From the NCBI GenBank assembly GCA_023474975.1, contig JAMCXE010000044.1:1-19910 (forward strand): 19,910 nt of DNA, written 5' to 3'. Source of the DNA: Patescibacteria group bacterium (lineage in GTDB: Bacteria > Patescibacteriota > Minisyncoccia > UBA6257 > 02-FULL-45-10c). The notes beneath the pieces were generated by a model. It did not search any database. It was not told where the DNA came from and worked only from the letters and a program-made list of their open reading frames with translations. Below are positions 1-7,225 of the stretch, one piece after another. The position numbers and the translations under genes were made by a program. Numbering within the stretch: position 1 is the first letter of the stretch; the number at the start of each line of letters is the position of its first letter.

Positions 1-7
1 TTCCACT

Positions 8-1729
8 TCATCCCCTGTTTTGATATTCTAAGTGTTGCTCCAAACTCATAGCCCGAGGAGGAATCAGGTCATTGGTTACGGCGTCGGTTTTGGCCCTAAA
101 ATTAGTCAGTTGCTTTTGCCTGCATACATGCACGGGCAGATCCATAGCTTTTGCATTTTGACCGACAACTTGACCCTCATAAACTTTAGTGCCAGGACCG
201 ACAAACATTTCTCCACGCTCCTGAGCTATCAAAAGCCCATATGCAGTCGTCACTCCGGTTTCGTGAACTATAATGGAACCATGAGGATTTGTTTTGAGAC
301 CCTCAACAAAAGGAATATATCCGGAAAACAGAGTATTGACTATTCCCAAACCTTTGGTTTCGATCATAAATTCATTTCTAAAACCTATCAAACCACGCGT
401 TGGAATATTAAAGTGAAAAGTTACTATACCATTTTCAACGCTCATATTTTTCATCGATCCTTTTCGGTTATTCATCCTTTCAATAATCATTCCGGAATAT
501 TTTTCCGGAGCTTCAATCCAAATGTCTTCTGCCGGCTCCATAGTTTTACCGCCCTCTTCCTTTAAAATAACTTCCGGTTTAGAAACCTGAAACTCATATC
601 CTTCACGCCTCATTGTTTCAATTAAAATACCGAGATGCAGTTCGCCGCGACCACTCACTATAAATTCATCCGTTGATTTACCGGCATCAACCCTTAGGGC
701 TACGTCATTGTCCAGCTCTTTTTCCAATCTCTCTTTTAAATTTCTAGATGTGCAATAATCGCCCTCTTCGCCCGCAAAAGGGGAGTTGTTCACGCTAAAT
801 ATCATTTTTACGGTAGGCTTTTCAATGCTGATCGGCGGAAGAGCTAGAGGATTATTTATATCGGCAATAGTATCTCCGATATTTATATTGTCTATGCCGC
901 TTATAGCTACTATATCGCCGGCTTCGCATTCACCAACTTCAACTTTGCCAAGCCCTACAAAAGTCATCAAACTACTTATTTTTGCAATTTTATTTTTACC
1001 TTCTCTGGAAATATGCATGACTTGCTGAGAGTTTTTTATCATACCTTGATAAATTCTTCCAATTCCTATTCTGCCCTTATAATTATCGTAGCCGACAGTT
1101 ACAACCATCATTTGCAATGGAGCCGTTGGATCAAATTTTGGCTCCGGTATATATTTCAAAACAGCGTCAAAAACCGGTCTGACGTCGGTCATTTTATCTA
1201 GTTCTGGGGTTAATCCGGCCTTAGCAAGTTTAGAAGCCGCATAAACAATAGGGAAGTTTAATTGTTCATCGTTAGCGCCCAATTCGATAAACAAATCCAA
1301 AACTTTATCCAAGACATAATTAATGCGCGCATTCGGTTTATCTATTTTATTTATAACTACAATAACCTTGTGATTAAATGACAAAGCCTTTTTTAAAACA
1401 AATCTGGTTTGAGGCATGGGACCTTCCTGCGCATCAACCAAAAGCAAAACGCCGTCAGCCATATTTAAAACACGTTCAACCTCACCGCCAAAATCGGCAT
1501 GTCCCGGAGTGTCTATGATGTTTATTTTTGTATCGCCATAGTAAACCGCAGCATTTTTAGAGAAAATAGTAATACCACGCTCTCTTTCAAGATCGTTAAA
1601 ATCCATTATCATTTCCTGATCGCCCAATCTTCCTAAGTCTGTGTCGGATTGTCTCATCATGGCGTCAACTAAAGTTGATTTACCATGGTCAACGTGGGCA
1701 ATGATAGCTATGTTTCTGATTTTTTTCAT
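8..1729 (-). CDS. typA: Translational GTPase TypA/BipA, C-terminal tail out of frame
   Basis: Ribosome-associated GTPase of the EF-G/LepA superfamily, involved in ribosome assembly and stress adaptation. The start chosen is the ATG at 1729 (protein MKKIRNIAIIAHVDHGKST, 573 aa); an ATG 13 codons upstream lies inside the promoter. G1 is AHVDHGKST at residues 11-19, followed by the ERERGITI switch, DTPGHADF (G3) and NKID (G4). The domain II, EF-G-like and TypA-specific C-terminal regions follow, including SGRGELHLGILIE and PTRGLIGFRNEF. It ends LEQHLEYQNRG-stop, where the family usually continues into a DDELVEVTP-like stretch and a basic tail. Removing one base from the CCCC at 12-15 (GGGG on the coding strand) gives QNRDEVE, which fits the family, so the gene probably continues past the window edge and carries a 1-base insertion, real or from assembly. 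Identity is very sure; the 3' end is uncertain. Confidence 0.95.
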   Translation of the reverse strand: MKKIRNIAIIAHVDHGKSTLVDAMMRQSDTDLGRLGDQEMIMDFNDLERERGITIFSKNAAVYYGDTKINIIDTPGHADFGGEVERVLNMADGVLLLVDAQEGPMPQTRFVLKKALSFNHKVIVVINKIDKPNARINYVLDKVLDLFIELGANDEQLNFPIVYAASKLAKAGLTPELDKMTDVRPVFDAVLKYIPEPKFDPTAPLQMMVVTVGYDNYKGRIGIGRIYQGMIKNSQQVMHISREGKNKIAKISSLMTFVGLGKVEVGECEAGDIVAISGIDNINIGDTIADINNPLALPPISIEKPTVKMIFSVNNSPFAGEEGDYCTSRNLKERLEKELDNDVALRVDAGKSTDEFIVSGRGELHLGILIETMRREGYEFQVSKPEVILKEEGGKTMEPAEDIWIEAPEKYSGMIIERMNNRKGSMKNMSVENGIVTFHFNIPTRGLIGFRNEFMIETKGLGIVNTLFSGYIPFVEGLKTNPHGSIIVHETGVTTAYGLLIAQERGEMFVGPGTKVYEGQVVGQNAKAMDLPVHVCRQKQLTNFRAKTDAVTNDLIPPRAMSLEQHLEYQNRG

Positions 1730-1739
1730 TAGGATAAAT

Positions 1740-1768
1740 ATTTTACAATAAATTATCTCAAAATGCAA
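1740..1768 (-). promoter_or_regulatory. Predicted sigma70-type promoter of typA, near-leaderless
   Basis: On the minus strand, TTGCAT (1768-1763), a 17-base spacer and TAAAAT (1745-1740) resemble a vegetative promoter. The -10 box ends only 10 bases before the typA ATG at 1729, so the transcript would have about 3-5 leader bases. There is no Shine-Dalgarno sequence, which agrees with leaderless or near-leaderless initiation. Assigned by eye only. Confidence 0.6.
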
Positions 1769-1806
1769 TTTTTTTAATTAGATTAAGTTATTCACTTACT
1801 AAAGAT

Positions 1807-1833
1807 TTGCATAACAGGGGGGGGCAGTATAAT
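1807..1833 (+). promoter_or_regulatory. Predicted promoter with G8 tract in its spacer
   Basis: TTGCAT (1807-1812) and a perfect TATAAT (1828-1833) are separated by 15 bases, two short of the optimum. The spacer contains eight consecutive G (1817-1824). It points at the secreted-protein gene starting at 1863, 29 bases downstream of the -10 box. A change in G count would directly change the -35/-10 distance; ten G would give the optimal 17. Confidence 0.5.
1817..1824 (+). repeat. G8 homopolymer in promoter spacer
   Basis: Eight G in a row in an otherwise AT-rich intergenic region, lying between the predicted -35 and -10 boxes of the gene at 1863. Simple tracts of this kind are prone to slipped-strand length change. 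Confidence 0.9.
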
Positions 1834-1862
1834 TAAACTAAATTAAATAAATAATTTTACAT

Positions 1863-2717
1863 ATGAAAAAAATATTAATAGGAAGTTTTATAATTACGGT
1901 CGGAGTTTTAACTGCTGGTTTGGTTTCTTACGCCTGGAACGAGCCAATCAATACTCCACCGAATGGTAATGTCGGCGGAATCTCCAGTTTTTTACAAAAT
2001 GGCGTTATTCACGCTAAGGATTTTGTAATTGATTATATGAATTCTTCCGGAGCTACGACAACGAAATCTCTTACTCTTTATATCGATAAAGATAGTGACG
2101 GCTATACTCCGGCACAAGGCGACAGCAACGACAACGACGCATCTGTTCATCCAGGGGCTGCGCCGCAATACAATTCCGGAAAAGATGCTGATTGTAACGG
2201 CGTTCCAGAATACACTGTTGATGTAACTCAAAATGTAAACACATGGAACGTTGATTCAGCCTGCACAAGGGGGGGGCATGCTGCAAATATGATAGCTTAC
2301 ATTACAGATTCTACTGGCTGGGCAAAATTAAATAATCACACCGTTACAACAAATAGTGATGGAAGTATTAATAATTTAAGTCTAATACGAGGTTTTGATT
2401 GGGGAAATAAATACAGCAAAAGATTAATTTGTTTGAGTAATGATTCGCCCAAGATATCTACTTCTCCGGTATGCCTTAGTTACGATGTGGCTAATCGCCA
2501 ATGCGCTGTTTACGCGAAGCCCATACAATACGATCACTCCTTATATCAACATATCTATGCCGGAAATAGCGGCAATCTTGGTTCTTGCGGTGGACACGGC
2601 GAAATGGACTATGATTATTATAATCTTCCTAAATATACCGATAGCAATCCAACGGCCAACACTGCCAAGCTTAACCAACTGCAACAGTATGGCTTCTGGC
2701 ATATTTGGTGTAATTAA
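1863..2717 (+). CDS. Secreted protein with MopE-like DxDxDG metal-binding motif
   Basis: 284 aa, with a signal peptide (basic MKK, then a hydrophobic stretch to about residue 24). The mature start is WNEPINTPPNGNV, a pattern seen after the signal peptide of many CPR extracellular proteins. Residues 75-113 hold an acidic cluster: DKDSDGY, then D87, NDND at 90-93, and KDADCNG at 107-113. This resembles the calcium/metal-binding repeat of the MopE-like family. The rest (about 120-284) has several Cys and many Asn and Tyr, and I do not recognise it. A G8 tract forms codons 136-138 (R-G-G); loss of one G brings a stop five codons after it, and gain of one brings a stop about 20 codons on. No Shine-Dalgarno precedes the ATG. 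It heads a same-strand set with the genes at 2743 and 3365. Function unknown; a surface or extracellular location is likely. Confidence 0.8.
   Translation: MKKILIGSFIITVGVLTAGLVSYAWNEPINTPPNGNVGGISSFLQNGVIHAKDFVIDYMNSSGATTTKSLTLYIDKDSDGYTPAQGDSNDNDASVHPGAAPQYNSGKDADCNGVPEYTVDVTQNVNTWNVDSACTRGGHAANMIAYITDSTGWAKLNNHTVTTNSDGSINNLSLIRGFDWGNKYSKRLICLSNDSPKISTSPVCLSYDVANRQCAVYAKPIQYDHSLYQHIYAGNSGNLGSCGGHGEMDYDYYNLPKYTDSNPTANTAKLNQLQQYGFWHIWCN
2269..2276 (+). repeat. G8 homopolymer inside the secreted-protein CDS
   Basis: Second run of eight G, within codons 136-138 of the gene at 1863. The present length keeps the frame open. Seven G give a stop at an ATA-TGA a few codons later; nine G read into a TAA about 20 codons on. 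Confidence 0.9.
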
Positions 2718-2742
2718 ATAATTAAAAAAATAATTAACTAAA

Positions 2743-3354
2743 ATGGAAAAAGAGGGAAAAATATTAAATATTGCCGGAACTGTTTTTGCGCTTTGGCTAT
2801 TAGCATTAACAATTGCTTTATTCTTTTTATTCTCGCAATCTGCTACCAAAAATTCCGCTGTAAATAATAATTCAACGGCAACAGCGACGCCCGCTTCACC
2901 CGTTGCTACACCGACAACGAATACAATAAATCCGTCAACGCAACTTTCTGCCTTTGCGGTTGATAACAATGGCAAAATATTTGGAAAATATAATCCCGAA
3001 GATTTTGCTTCGTTCTCCGGGTCCCTAGTGTCTAAAATTAACTCGAAAATAGCAACTAGCAGCAATGATTATACCGTTCTAATAGTCTCTGGTTATTTAA
3101 ATTTAAAATCAGATATAACCGCCGGAGCAAATGCCGCTTTTCAAGAAGAGATAAAATATATCGAAATAGGCAAAAACACGAAAATTGTTGATGATGGTGG
3201 CAATGCCATGACAGCCGCAGAATTATCTCCCGAAGATTACTTAACCATAATTCCCTCTGATAATACCGAATATCCGGGTACATATATGCTGGCCTCGCAA
3301 ATAACAGTTACTAAAAAAGTTTGGCGAGCAGGAGAAAATCCATTTGGTAATTAA
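2743..3354 (+). CDS. Membrane-anchored protein of unknown function
   Basis: 203 aa. A short charged N-terminus (MEKEGK) is followed by one hydrophobic helix at about residues 8-31, then a Ser/Thr/Asn/Pro-rich linker (about 32-68) and an exposed C-terminal domain. The layout suggests a type II anchor with the soluble part outside. The soluble part has the segment DYTVLIVSGYLNLKSDI and ends with VWRAGENPFGN; I recognise no family. It begins 25 bases after the secreted protein at 1863 and its stop precedes the next ATG by 10 bases, so the three genes are probably co-transcribed. No Shine-Dalgarno is visible. Confidence 0.7.
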   Translation: MEKEGKILNIAGTVFALWLLALTIALFFLFSQSATKNSAVNNNSTATATPASPVATPTTNTINPSTQLSAFAVDNNGKIFGKYNPEDFASFSGSLVSKINSKIATSSNDYTVLIVSGYLNLKSDITAGANAAFQEEIKYIEIGKNTKIVDDGGNAMTAAELSPEDYLTIIPSDNTEYPGTYMLASQITVTKKVWRAGENPFGN

Positions 3355-3364
3355 ACAAATTATT

Positions 3365-5011
3365 ATGCCCAAAGCAGAAAAAAAAGTTTTAATTCCTTTT
3401 TTTGTCGCTTTATTTGGACTAGCTTTATTTTCGTTTTATTTTTTACCTAAAATTTCTTTAACGAATGCACAAGATATTGCATCAACAACTGTAAATACGC
3501 AAAGCGTTGCATCGTCTACAACAAAAGAGTTTTTTAATTATGCCTGGAATGATCAGATCGGTTGGATAAGTTTTAATTGCGAAAATACCAATGTTTGTAA
3601 TACATCAAATTATAAAGTTTCTATTGACGGTAATGGACAATTGTCTGGCTATGCATGGAATGATCAGATCGGTTGGATAAGTTTTAATACATCTGATCTA
3701 ACGGGGTGCCCTTCCGGAACCTGCAACGCCCAAATTGATAATTTTTCCACTCCATTTACAACCATCAAATTATTAAACGGGTGGGCAAAAATCTTGTCAG
3801 ATAATAGCTGGATTCACTTATCTGGCAATACCTATAAGTCTATGCTGCATAGTGATGGCAGTATTTCCGGATATGCTTGGAGCGAAAATTTTGGTTGGAT
3901 AAGTTTTGAAGGAGAAAAATATAGTTTAATGGTGAAAGGTTTAAATAATTTATTCTTCCCGATGACATTAACCGGCGTTGGATTTCAACAAGGTGCGACA
4001 GTTTCCTTAATAGAAAAAAATGCAAGTGGCGGATTAATTGCCGAAGTTAATTGTCTTGATCAAAGCGGAAATAATGATTTTGTTGTAAGCGATAACGGAC
4101 AAACATTAACGGGCTTATGTCCATTATATGATATGGGTTATGGAAATTATGATATAAAAGTAACCAATCCTGGTGGAGCTCAAAACTTACTATCATCGGC
4201 ATCAACAACCTTGTTTAAAATAACTCCTCCATCAACAAATGATGTAACTTTAACAATGCCAACCACAACTATTGGAAACAATGGTCCGATATCTATAAAT
4301 AAAATAGAAAGCAGTAATTCATTGTTTGGAGCAAGCGTAGAATTAATGAAAGACAATCAATTAATCAAATGCTTTACTATTCATGAGTATGATCTTAATA
4401 ATGGCTGGATACCAGGCAAAGATGAGGCCGGCAATGTACTGCCAATGCAGTGTGATTTAACTAACGCGGCTGCAGGAACGTGGAATTTTGTAATTAGTAA
4501 ATATGATGCCTATGGAACCGAACAATGGAAAGAGCTCACAAACTCTTCAATATCCGTCAATTGCATACATACATCATGGGATAAATCATATTCCGATGCC
4601 GACGCTCCAAAGCTTTATGGCGACATAACACTAACCGATAATTGTGGAACTCAAAAAGTTATACATGGAACCTGTTCTCCTATTTGGAGTCCTGAGAATA
4701 GTTGTATAGCCAACTTTCAACAAACAGCTACTAATTGTCTAAATAATCCGATGAGGTGGTCTTATTCCGCAAATATATACGGTGCCAGTTGCGGATCCGG
4801 TTATAAGTGCCAATCAAATGTTTATGTCTCTGATTACGGAAAATGCTTGATTGATCCGGCTCAATGTAATAAGTCTTTTGCTTGCAATGGTTATGAGTGC
4901 GGATCCGGAACCGATCTGTGCGGAAATAGTTATGGTTGCGGAAGTTGCGATAGCGGATACACCTGTGATGACAATAGTCATAAATGTAAGAAGAGCAATT
5001 GGCTTTATTAA
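3365..5011 (+). CDS. Surface protein with YAWxxxxGWISF repeats and Cys-rich C-terminus
   Basis: 548 aa from the ATG at 3365; an in-frame TTG at 3344 overlaps the upstream gene and is less likely. The N-terminal hydrophobic segment (about 8-28) is a signal peptide or anchor. Three copies of an aromatic repeat follow: YAWNDQIGWISFN at 59-71 and 96-108, and YAWSENFGWISFE at 170-182, with a weaker copy near 139-154 (GWAKILSDNSWIHL). The middle looks like beta-sandwich or Ig/IPT-type modules (for example SLMVKGLNNLFFPMTLTG and YDIKVTNPGGAQ). The last 45 or so residues are rich in Cys with CGSG and CGNS turns, like disulfide-bonded EGF-type knots. The repeat is common in CPR secreted proteins but has no assigned role that I know of. 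Adhesion or cell-surface structure is an inference. A strong terminator follows directly. Confidence 0.8.
   Translation: MPKAEKKVLIPFFVALFGLALFSFYFLPKISLTNAQDIASTTVNTQSVASSTTKEFFNYAWNDQIGWISFNCENTNVCNTSNYKVSIDGNGQLSGYAWNDQIGWISFNTSDLTGCPSGTCNAQIDNFSTPFTTIKLLNGWAKILSDNSWIHLSGNTYKSMLHSDGSISGYAWSENFGWISFEGEKYSLMVKGLNNLFFPMTLTGVGFQQGATVSLIEKNASGGLIAEVNCLDQSGNNDFVVSDNGQTLTGLCPLYDMGYGNYDIKVTNPGGAQNLLSSASTTLFKITPPSTNDVTLTMPTTTIGNNGPISINKIESSNSLFGASVELMKDNQLIKCFTIHEYDLNNGWIPGKDEAGNVLPMQCDLTNAAAGTWNFVISKYDAYGTEQWKELTNSSISVNCIHTSWDKSYSDADAPKLYGDITLTDNCGTQKVIHGTCSPIWSPENSCIANFQQTATNCLNNPMRWSYSANIYGASCGSGYKCQSNVYVSDYGKCLIDPAQCNKSFACNGYECGSGTDLCGNSYGCGSCDSGYTCDDNSHKCKKSNWLY
3539..3688 (+). repeat. Near-identical 39-bp direct repeats encoding YAWNDQIGWISFN
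   Basis: Bases 3539-3577 and 3650-3688 match at 38 of 39 positions (C versus A at the fourth base after TTA/CTA TG). Identity at synonymous sites, with diverged flanks and a much more diverged third copy, points to a recent duplication or gene conversion of the motif. Unit spacing is 111 bases (37 codons), so recombination would keep the frame. Confidence 0.85.
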
Positions 5012-5015
5012 TCTA

Positions 5016-5059
5016 TTAAAAAAGCCCGCATTCTTTCGAATCGCGGGCTTTATTTTTTT
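5016..5059. terminator. Bidirectional intrinsic terminator
   Basis: The stem GCCCGC (5024-5029) pairs with GCGGGC (5043-5048), extended inside by ATTC/GAAT. It is flanked by A-rich DNA on the left and a T-run on the right (5051-5058), so it can end transcription from both sides. It sits between the convergent genes ending at 5011 (+) and 5058 (-). Confidence 0.85.
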
Positions 5060-5807
5060 AGAATCCCACAGAGACTCCAAATAACGTTTCTGAATGAGCT
5101 ATTACAATTTTTTCTAATTTCAAGCACGCTTCCATTTTCCACCAGCTCTGCTCCCAAAACAAGGAAATATGGTCATACACCGTAACTTCAATACCACCTC
5201 CTATTTTGGACACCTGCGCCGTTGGATTGTATGAGAAATGCGAGCTATAGAACGGCTGCCCATAACTATCAAGCTCGCCCAACTCGGAGGAGGCTTTTAT
5301 CCGGCCCGTTCCGATAAGGCTCTTAACCACATACGGCTTTACAGTTACTCCTTTTACCACTATCGGCAAACCCAGCTTAAGGTTCAGGTTCAGCGCTGTT
5401 GCACTAAGCTTAAATTTGTACTTCAGGTATGCACTTATGTCATCCGTCCATACATAACCACCTCCGCCGTACCTATACACGAAGTCACTGGTTGCCGAAC
5501 GCTCTACCTGAATTTCCACATACTTTGAGAGCGCATAGCCGAGCCTCACCGAAGAAGTAATACTATTGCCGCACCCCGGCAACGTGTCGTACTTACTATC
5601 TTTTAGCTCATAGCCATTACCCAGAGCCAAGGCAACGCTGAACTTCTGGTCAACCACGGGCACTCCGTGCTTATCCACTTTTTCAAGGGGAAGCACTTTG
5701 TTGGCCTGGCTAATCTCGGCTTTTAAAGAATCCGAGGAAACTACCTGGGCATTTGTCTGAAGGGCAAATCCCATAAACAGTGTAAACAACATTACTTTCT
5801 GTATCAT
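5058..5807 (-). CDS. Predicted outer-membrane-type beta-barrel protein
   Basis: 249 aa. A classical signal peptide ends in TNAQ (about residues 1-21), a style familiar from Bacteroidota. The mature part is built of alternating short beta segments (for example SVRLGYALSKYVEIQVE, ISAYLKYKFKL, LNLNLKLGLPIVV) and ends FGVSVGF. The terminal Phe on an amphipathic strand is the hallmark of the BAM insertion signal in outer-membrane barrels. The gene is richer in GC than its neighbours (bases 5281-5340 have 31 G/C of 60; a dnaX stretch, 6481-6540, has 17 of 60). It has its own promoter, a GGGAGG ribosome site seven bases from the ATG, and a terminator: a complete single-gene unit. Because CPR cells are thought to lack an outer membrane, horizontal gain or an unusual envelope should be considered. 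Exact function unknown. Confidence 0.75.
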   Translation of the reverse strand: MIQKVMLFTLFMGFALQTNAQVVSSDSLKAEISQANKVLPLEKVDKHGVPVVDQKFSVALALGNGYELKDSKYDTLPGCGNSITSSVRLGYALSKYVEIQVERSATSDFVYRYGGGGYVWTDDISAYLKYKFKLSATALNLNLKLGLPIVVKGVTVKPYVVKSLIGTGRIKASSELGELDSYGQPFYSSHFSYNPTAQVSKIGGGIEVTVYDHISLFWEQSWWKMEACLKLEKIVIAHSETLFGVSVGF

Positions 5808-5814
5808 ACTATAT

Positions 5815-5820
5815 CCTCCC
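5815..5820 (-). promoter_or_regulatory. Strong Shine-Dalgarno site of the beta-barrel gene
   Basis: GGGAGG on the minus strand lies 7 bases upstream of the ATG at 5807. It stands out because most genes here have no recognisable Shine-Dalgarno. It fixes the start codon. Confidence 0.85.
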
Positions 5821-5859
5821 GTCTGTTTATTAAATTATTTATGTGCGTTATTAGCTTTT

Positions 5860-5888
5860 ATAATATAACTATTTTTATAAAAAGTCAA
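5860..5888 (-). promoter_or_regulatory. Consensus promoter of the beta-barrel gene
   Basis: TTGACT (5888-5883), a 17-base AT-rich spacer and TATTAT (5865-5860) on the minus strand differ from the sigma70 consensus by one base in each box. The leader to the ATG at 5807 is roughly 45 bases, long enough for the strong ribosome site. Confidence 0.75.
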
Positions 5889-5974
5889 TACCAGTAAAAT
5901 TTAAAAATATAGCTAAAAACCCAACAATTATTAAATCAAAATTATTACAAAAGTACTTAAACCTTTCAATAAAC

Positions 5975-7078
5975 TCAATCTTTTAAATTCTCTATTATGG
6001 CTACTTCTAATGGAGCAATAGGGAATGGGGAATAGCGCATTTCCGAATAAGCGCGGATAAAAGATTTTAAAAGATTTATATGACGCTCAGAATTTATTAA
6101 GTCCGAATGTTTCTTAAGCAATGCTAAATTGTCAGCGGTTAATTCCTTTTTATACAACTCTTCAACTCCGGGACTTAATTTTAAAGACAACGTCCGGCGC
6201 AAATAATGAATCATATCCTTACCAAGCTGCGGCAAATTATAACCCTCTTCGTTTATTTGAGATAAATAACTCAAAGAACTTTCCAAATCACCCCTAAGTA
6301 AAAGTTCGGCTAATTCTGCGGTTTTTTTATAACCAATCTTTCCTACAATCCTTTCAACATCTTTTAATTCAATACTAGAATCCATCGAAGCTATCTGATC
6401 CAAAAGGGAAAGGGCGTCCCTTAAACTGCCCTCGCCTAAAGCGGCTATCAGCTCCAAAGCATCGGCGGATATTTTAATTTTTTCTTCTCTGGAAACAATT
6501 TCTAATTGTTTTAAAATATCGCCGATAGCAAGCTTTTTAAAATTAAATTTCTGAGTTCTGGAGGAGATAGTTGCGGGAAGCTTTTCGTATTCGGTTGTGG
6601 CTAAAATAAATACCGCATGCGCCGGCGGCTCCTCCAATGTTTTTAGAAGGGCATTAAATGCCTCGCGAGTAAGCATATGAACCTCGTCAATAATAAAAAC
6701 TTTTTTAGAAAAATAAAAAGGAGACAACTTCACGCTTTCTTTTAAATCCCTGATCTCATCTATGCCACGATTAGAAGCCGCATCGATTTCCACGACATCC
6801 ATCGCCTGATTAGAATCAATTTCGGTACAAGCACGGCACTCATTGCACGGCTCTCCTTTTTCCCTGAATTTAACGTCCTTTTGTCTTTTCTCGCAATTTA
6901 CCAACTTAGCTAAAAGACGGGCAGTCGTGGTCTTGCCAGAACCGCGAGAGCCATAGAATAAATAAGCGTGCGCGAATTTATCCTGCTTGGCGGCATTTCT
7001 TAAAATCTCAATTATATGCTCCTGACCCAAAAGTTCAGAAAGTTTTTTGGGACGATATTTTCTGTAAAGCGCCAACAT
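5975..7078 (-). CDS. dnaX: DNA polymerase III subunit gamma/tau (clamp loader ATPase)
   Basis: AAA+ motor of the replicative clamp loader. The start is the ATG at 7078 (MLALYRKYRPKKL, 367 aa); the upstream frame lacks family similarity. Walker A GSRGSGKT is at 43-50; the zinc-binding Cys are C62, C78, C81 and C84; Walker B VFIIDEVH is at 127-134; ATTE is the sensor 1 region; the SRT arginine finger is at R174; and GEGSLRDALSLLDQ is sensor 2. The protein ends soon after the clamp-loader collar domain, so it is gamma-length, without the long C-terminal extension of tau that binds DnaB and Pol III alpha. No recR or ybaB-like neighbour, common elsewhere, is visible. Confidence 0.95.
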   Translation of the reverse strand: MLALYRKYRPKKLSELLGQEHIIEILRNAAKQDKFAHAYLFYGSRGSGKTTTARLLAKLVNCEKRQKDVKFREKGEPCNECRACTEIDSNQAMDVVEIDAASNRGIDEIRDLKESVKLSPFYFSKKVFIIDEVHMLTREAFNALLKTLEEPPAHAVFILATTEYEKLPATISSRTQKFNFKKLAIGDILKQLEIVSREEKIKISADALELIAALGEGSLRDALSLLDQIASMDSSIELKDVERIVGKIGYKKTAELAELLLRGDLESSLSYLSQINEEGYNLPQLGKDMIHYLRRTLSLKLSPGVEELYKKELTADNLALLKKHSDLINSERHINLLKSFIRAYSEMRYSPFPIAPLEVAIIENLKD

Positions 7079-7092
7079 AAAGATATTTTTTA

Positions 7093-7121
7093 ATTTTAAC
7101 ACTTTAATCAGTCATTTTCCA
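7093..7121 (-). promoter_or_regulatory. Possible dnaX promoter
   Basis: TGGAAA (7121-7116), 17 bases, TAAAAT (7098-7093) on the minus strand, with the -10 box 14 bases from the dnaX ATG. The -35 match is weak (4 of 6), so this is tentative. Confidence 0.3.
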
Positions 7122-7182
7122 TTTTTTGAATTTTATGCCACACACTATGAATTTATAAAATATATAATTTATTACAATACCC

Positions 7183-7211
7183 TCTACAAAGCTCAAAAAA
7201 TAAGATATAAT
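7183..7211 (+). promoter_or_regulatory. Possible promoter of the DUF4015 gene
   Basis: TCTACA (7183-7188), 17 bases, perfect TATAAT (7206-7211). The -10 box lies 14 bases before the ATG at 7226, implying a leader of about 7 bases. It is the likely entry point for the long plus-strand run. Confidence 0.5.
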
Positions 7212-7225
7212 TTTATTAATCAGGT

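Noticed and set aside
32..1201. Plus-strand open frames opposite typA
   Set aside because: They are shadows of the typA codons, with no start signals and no recognisable protein features.
2440..3283. Overlapping plus and minus frames across the secreted-protein genes
   Set aside because: They overlap genes with signal peptides and better start context; their residue patterns show no domain.
3344..3364. TTG start for the GWISF-repeat gene
   Set aside because: It lies within the preceding gene and adds seven residues before a proper MPKAEKK signal-peptide start.
5024..5048. tRNA T-arm suggested by TTCGAATC
   Set aside because: It is the loop and stem of the terminator; no acceptor or anticodon arms flank it.
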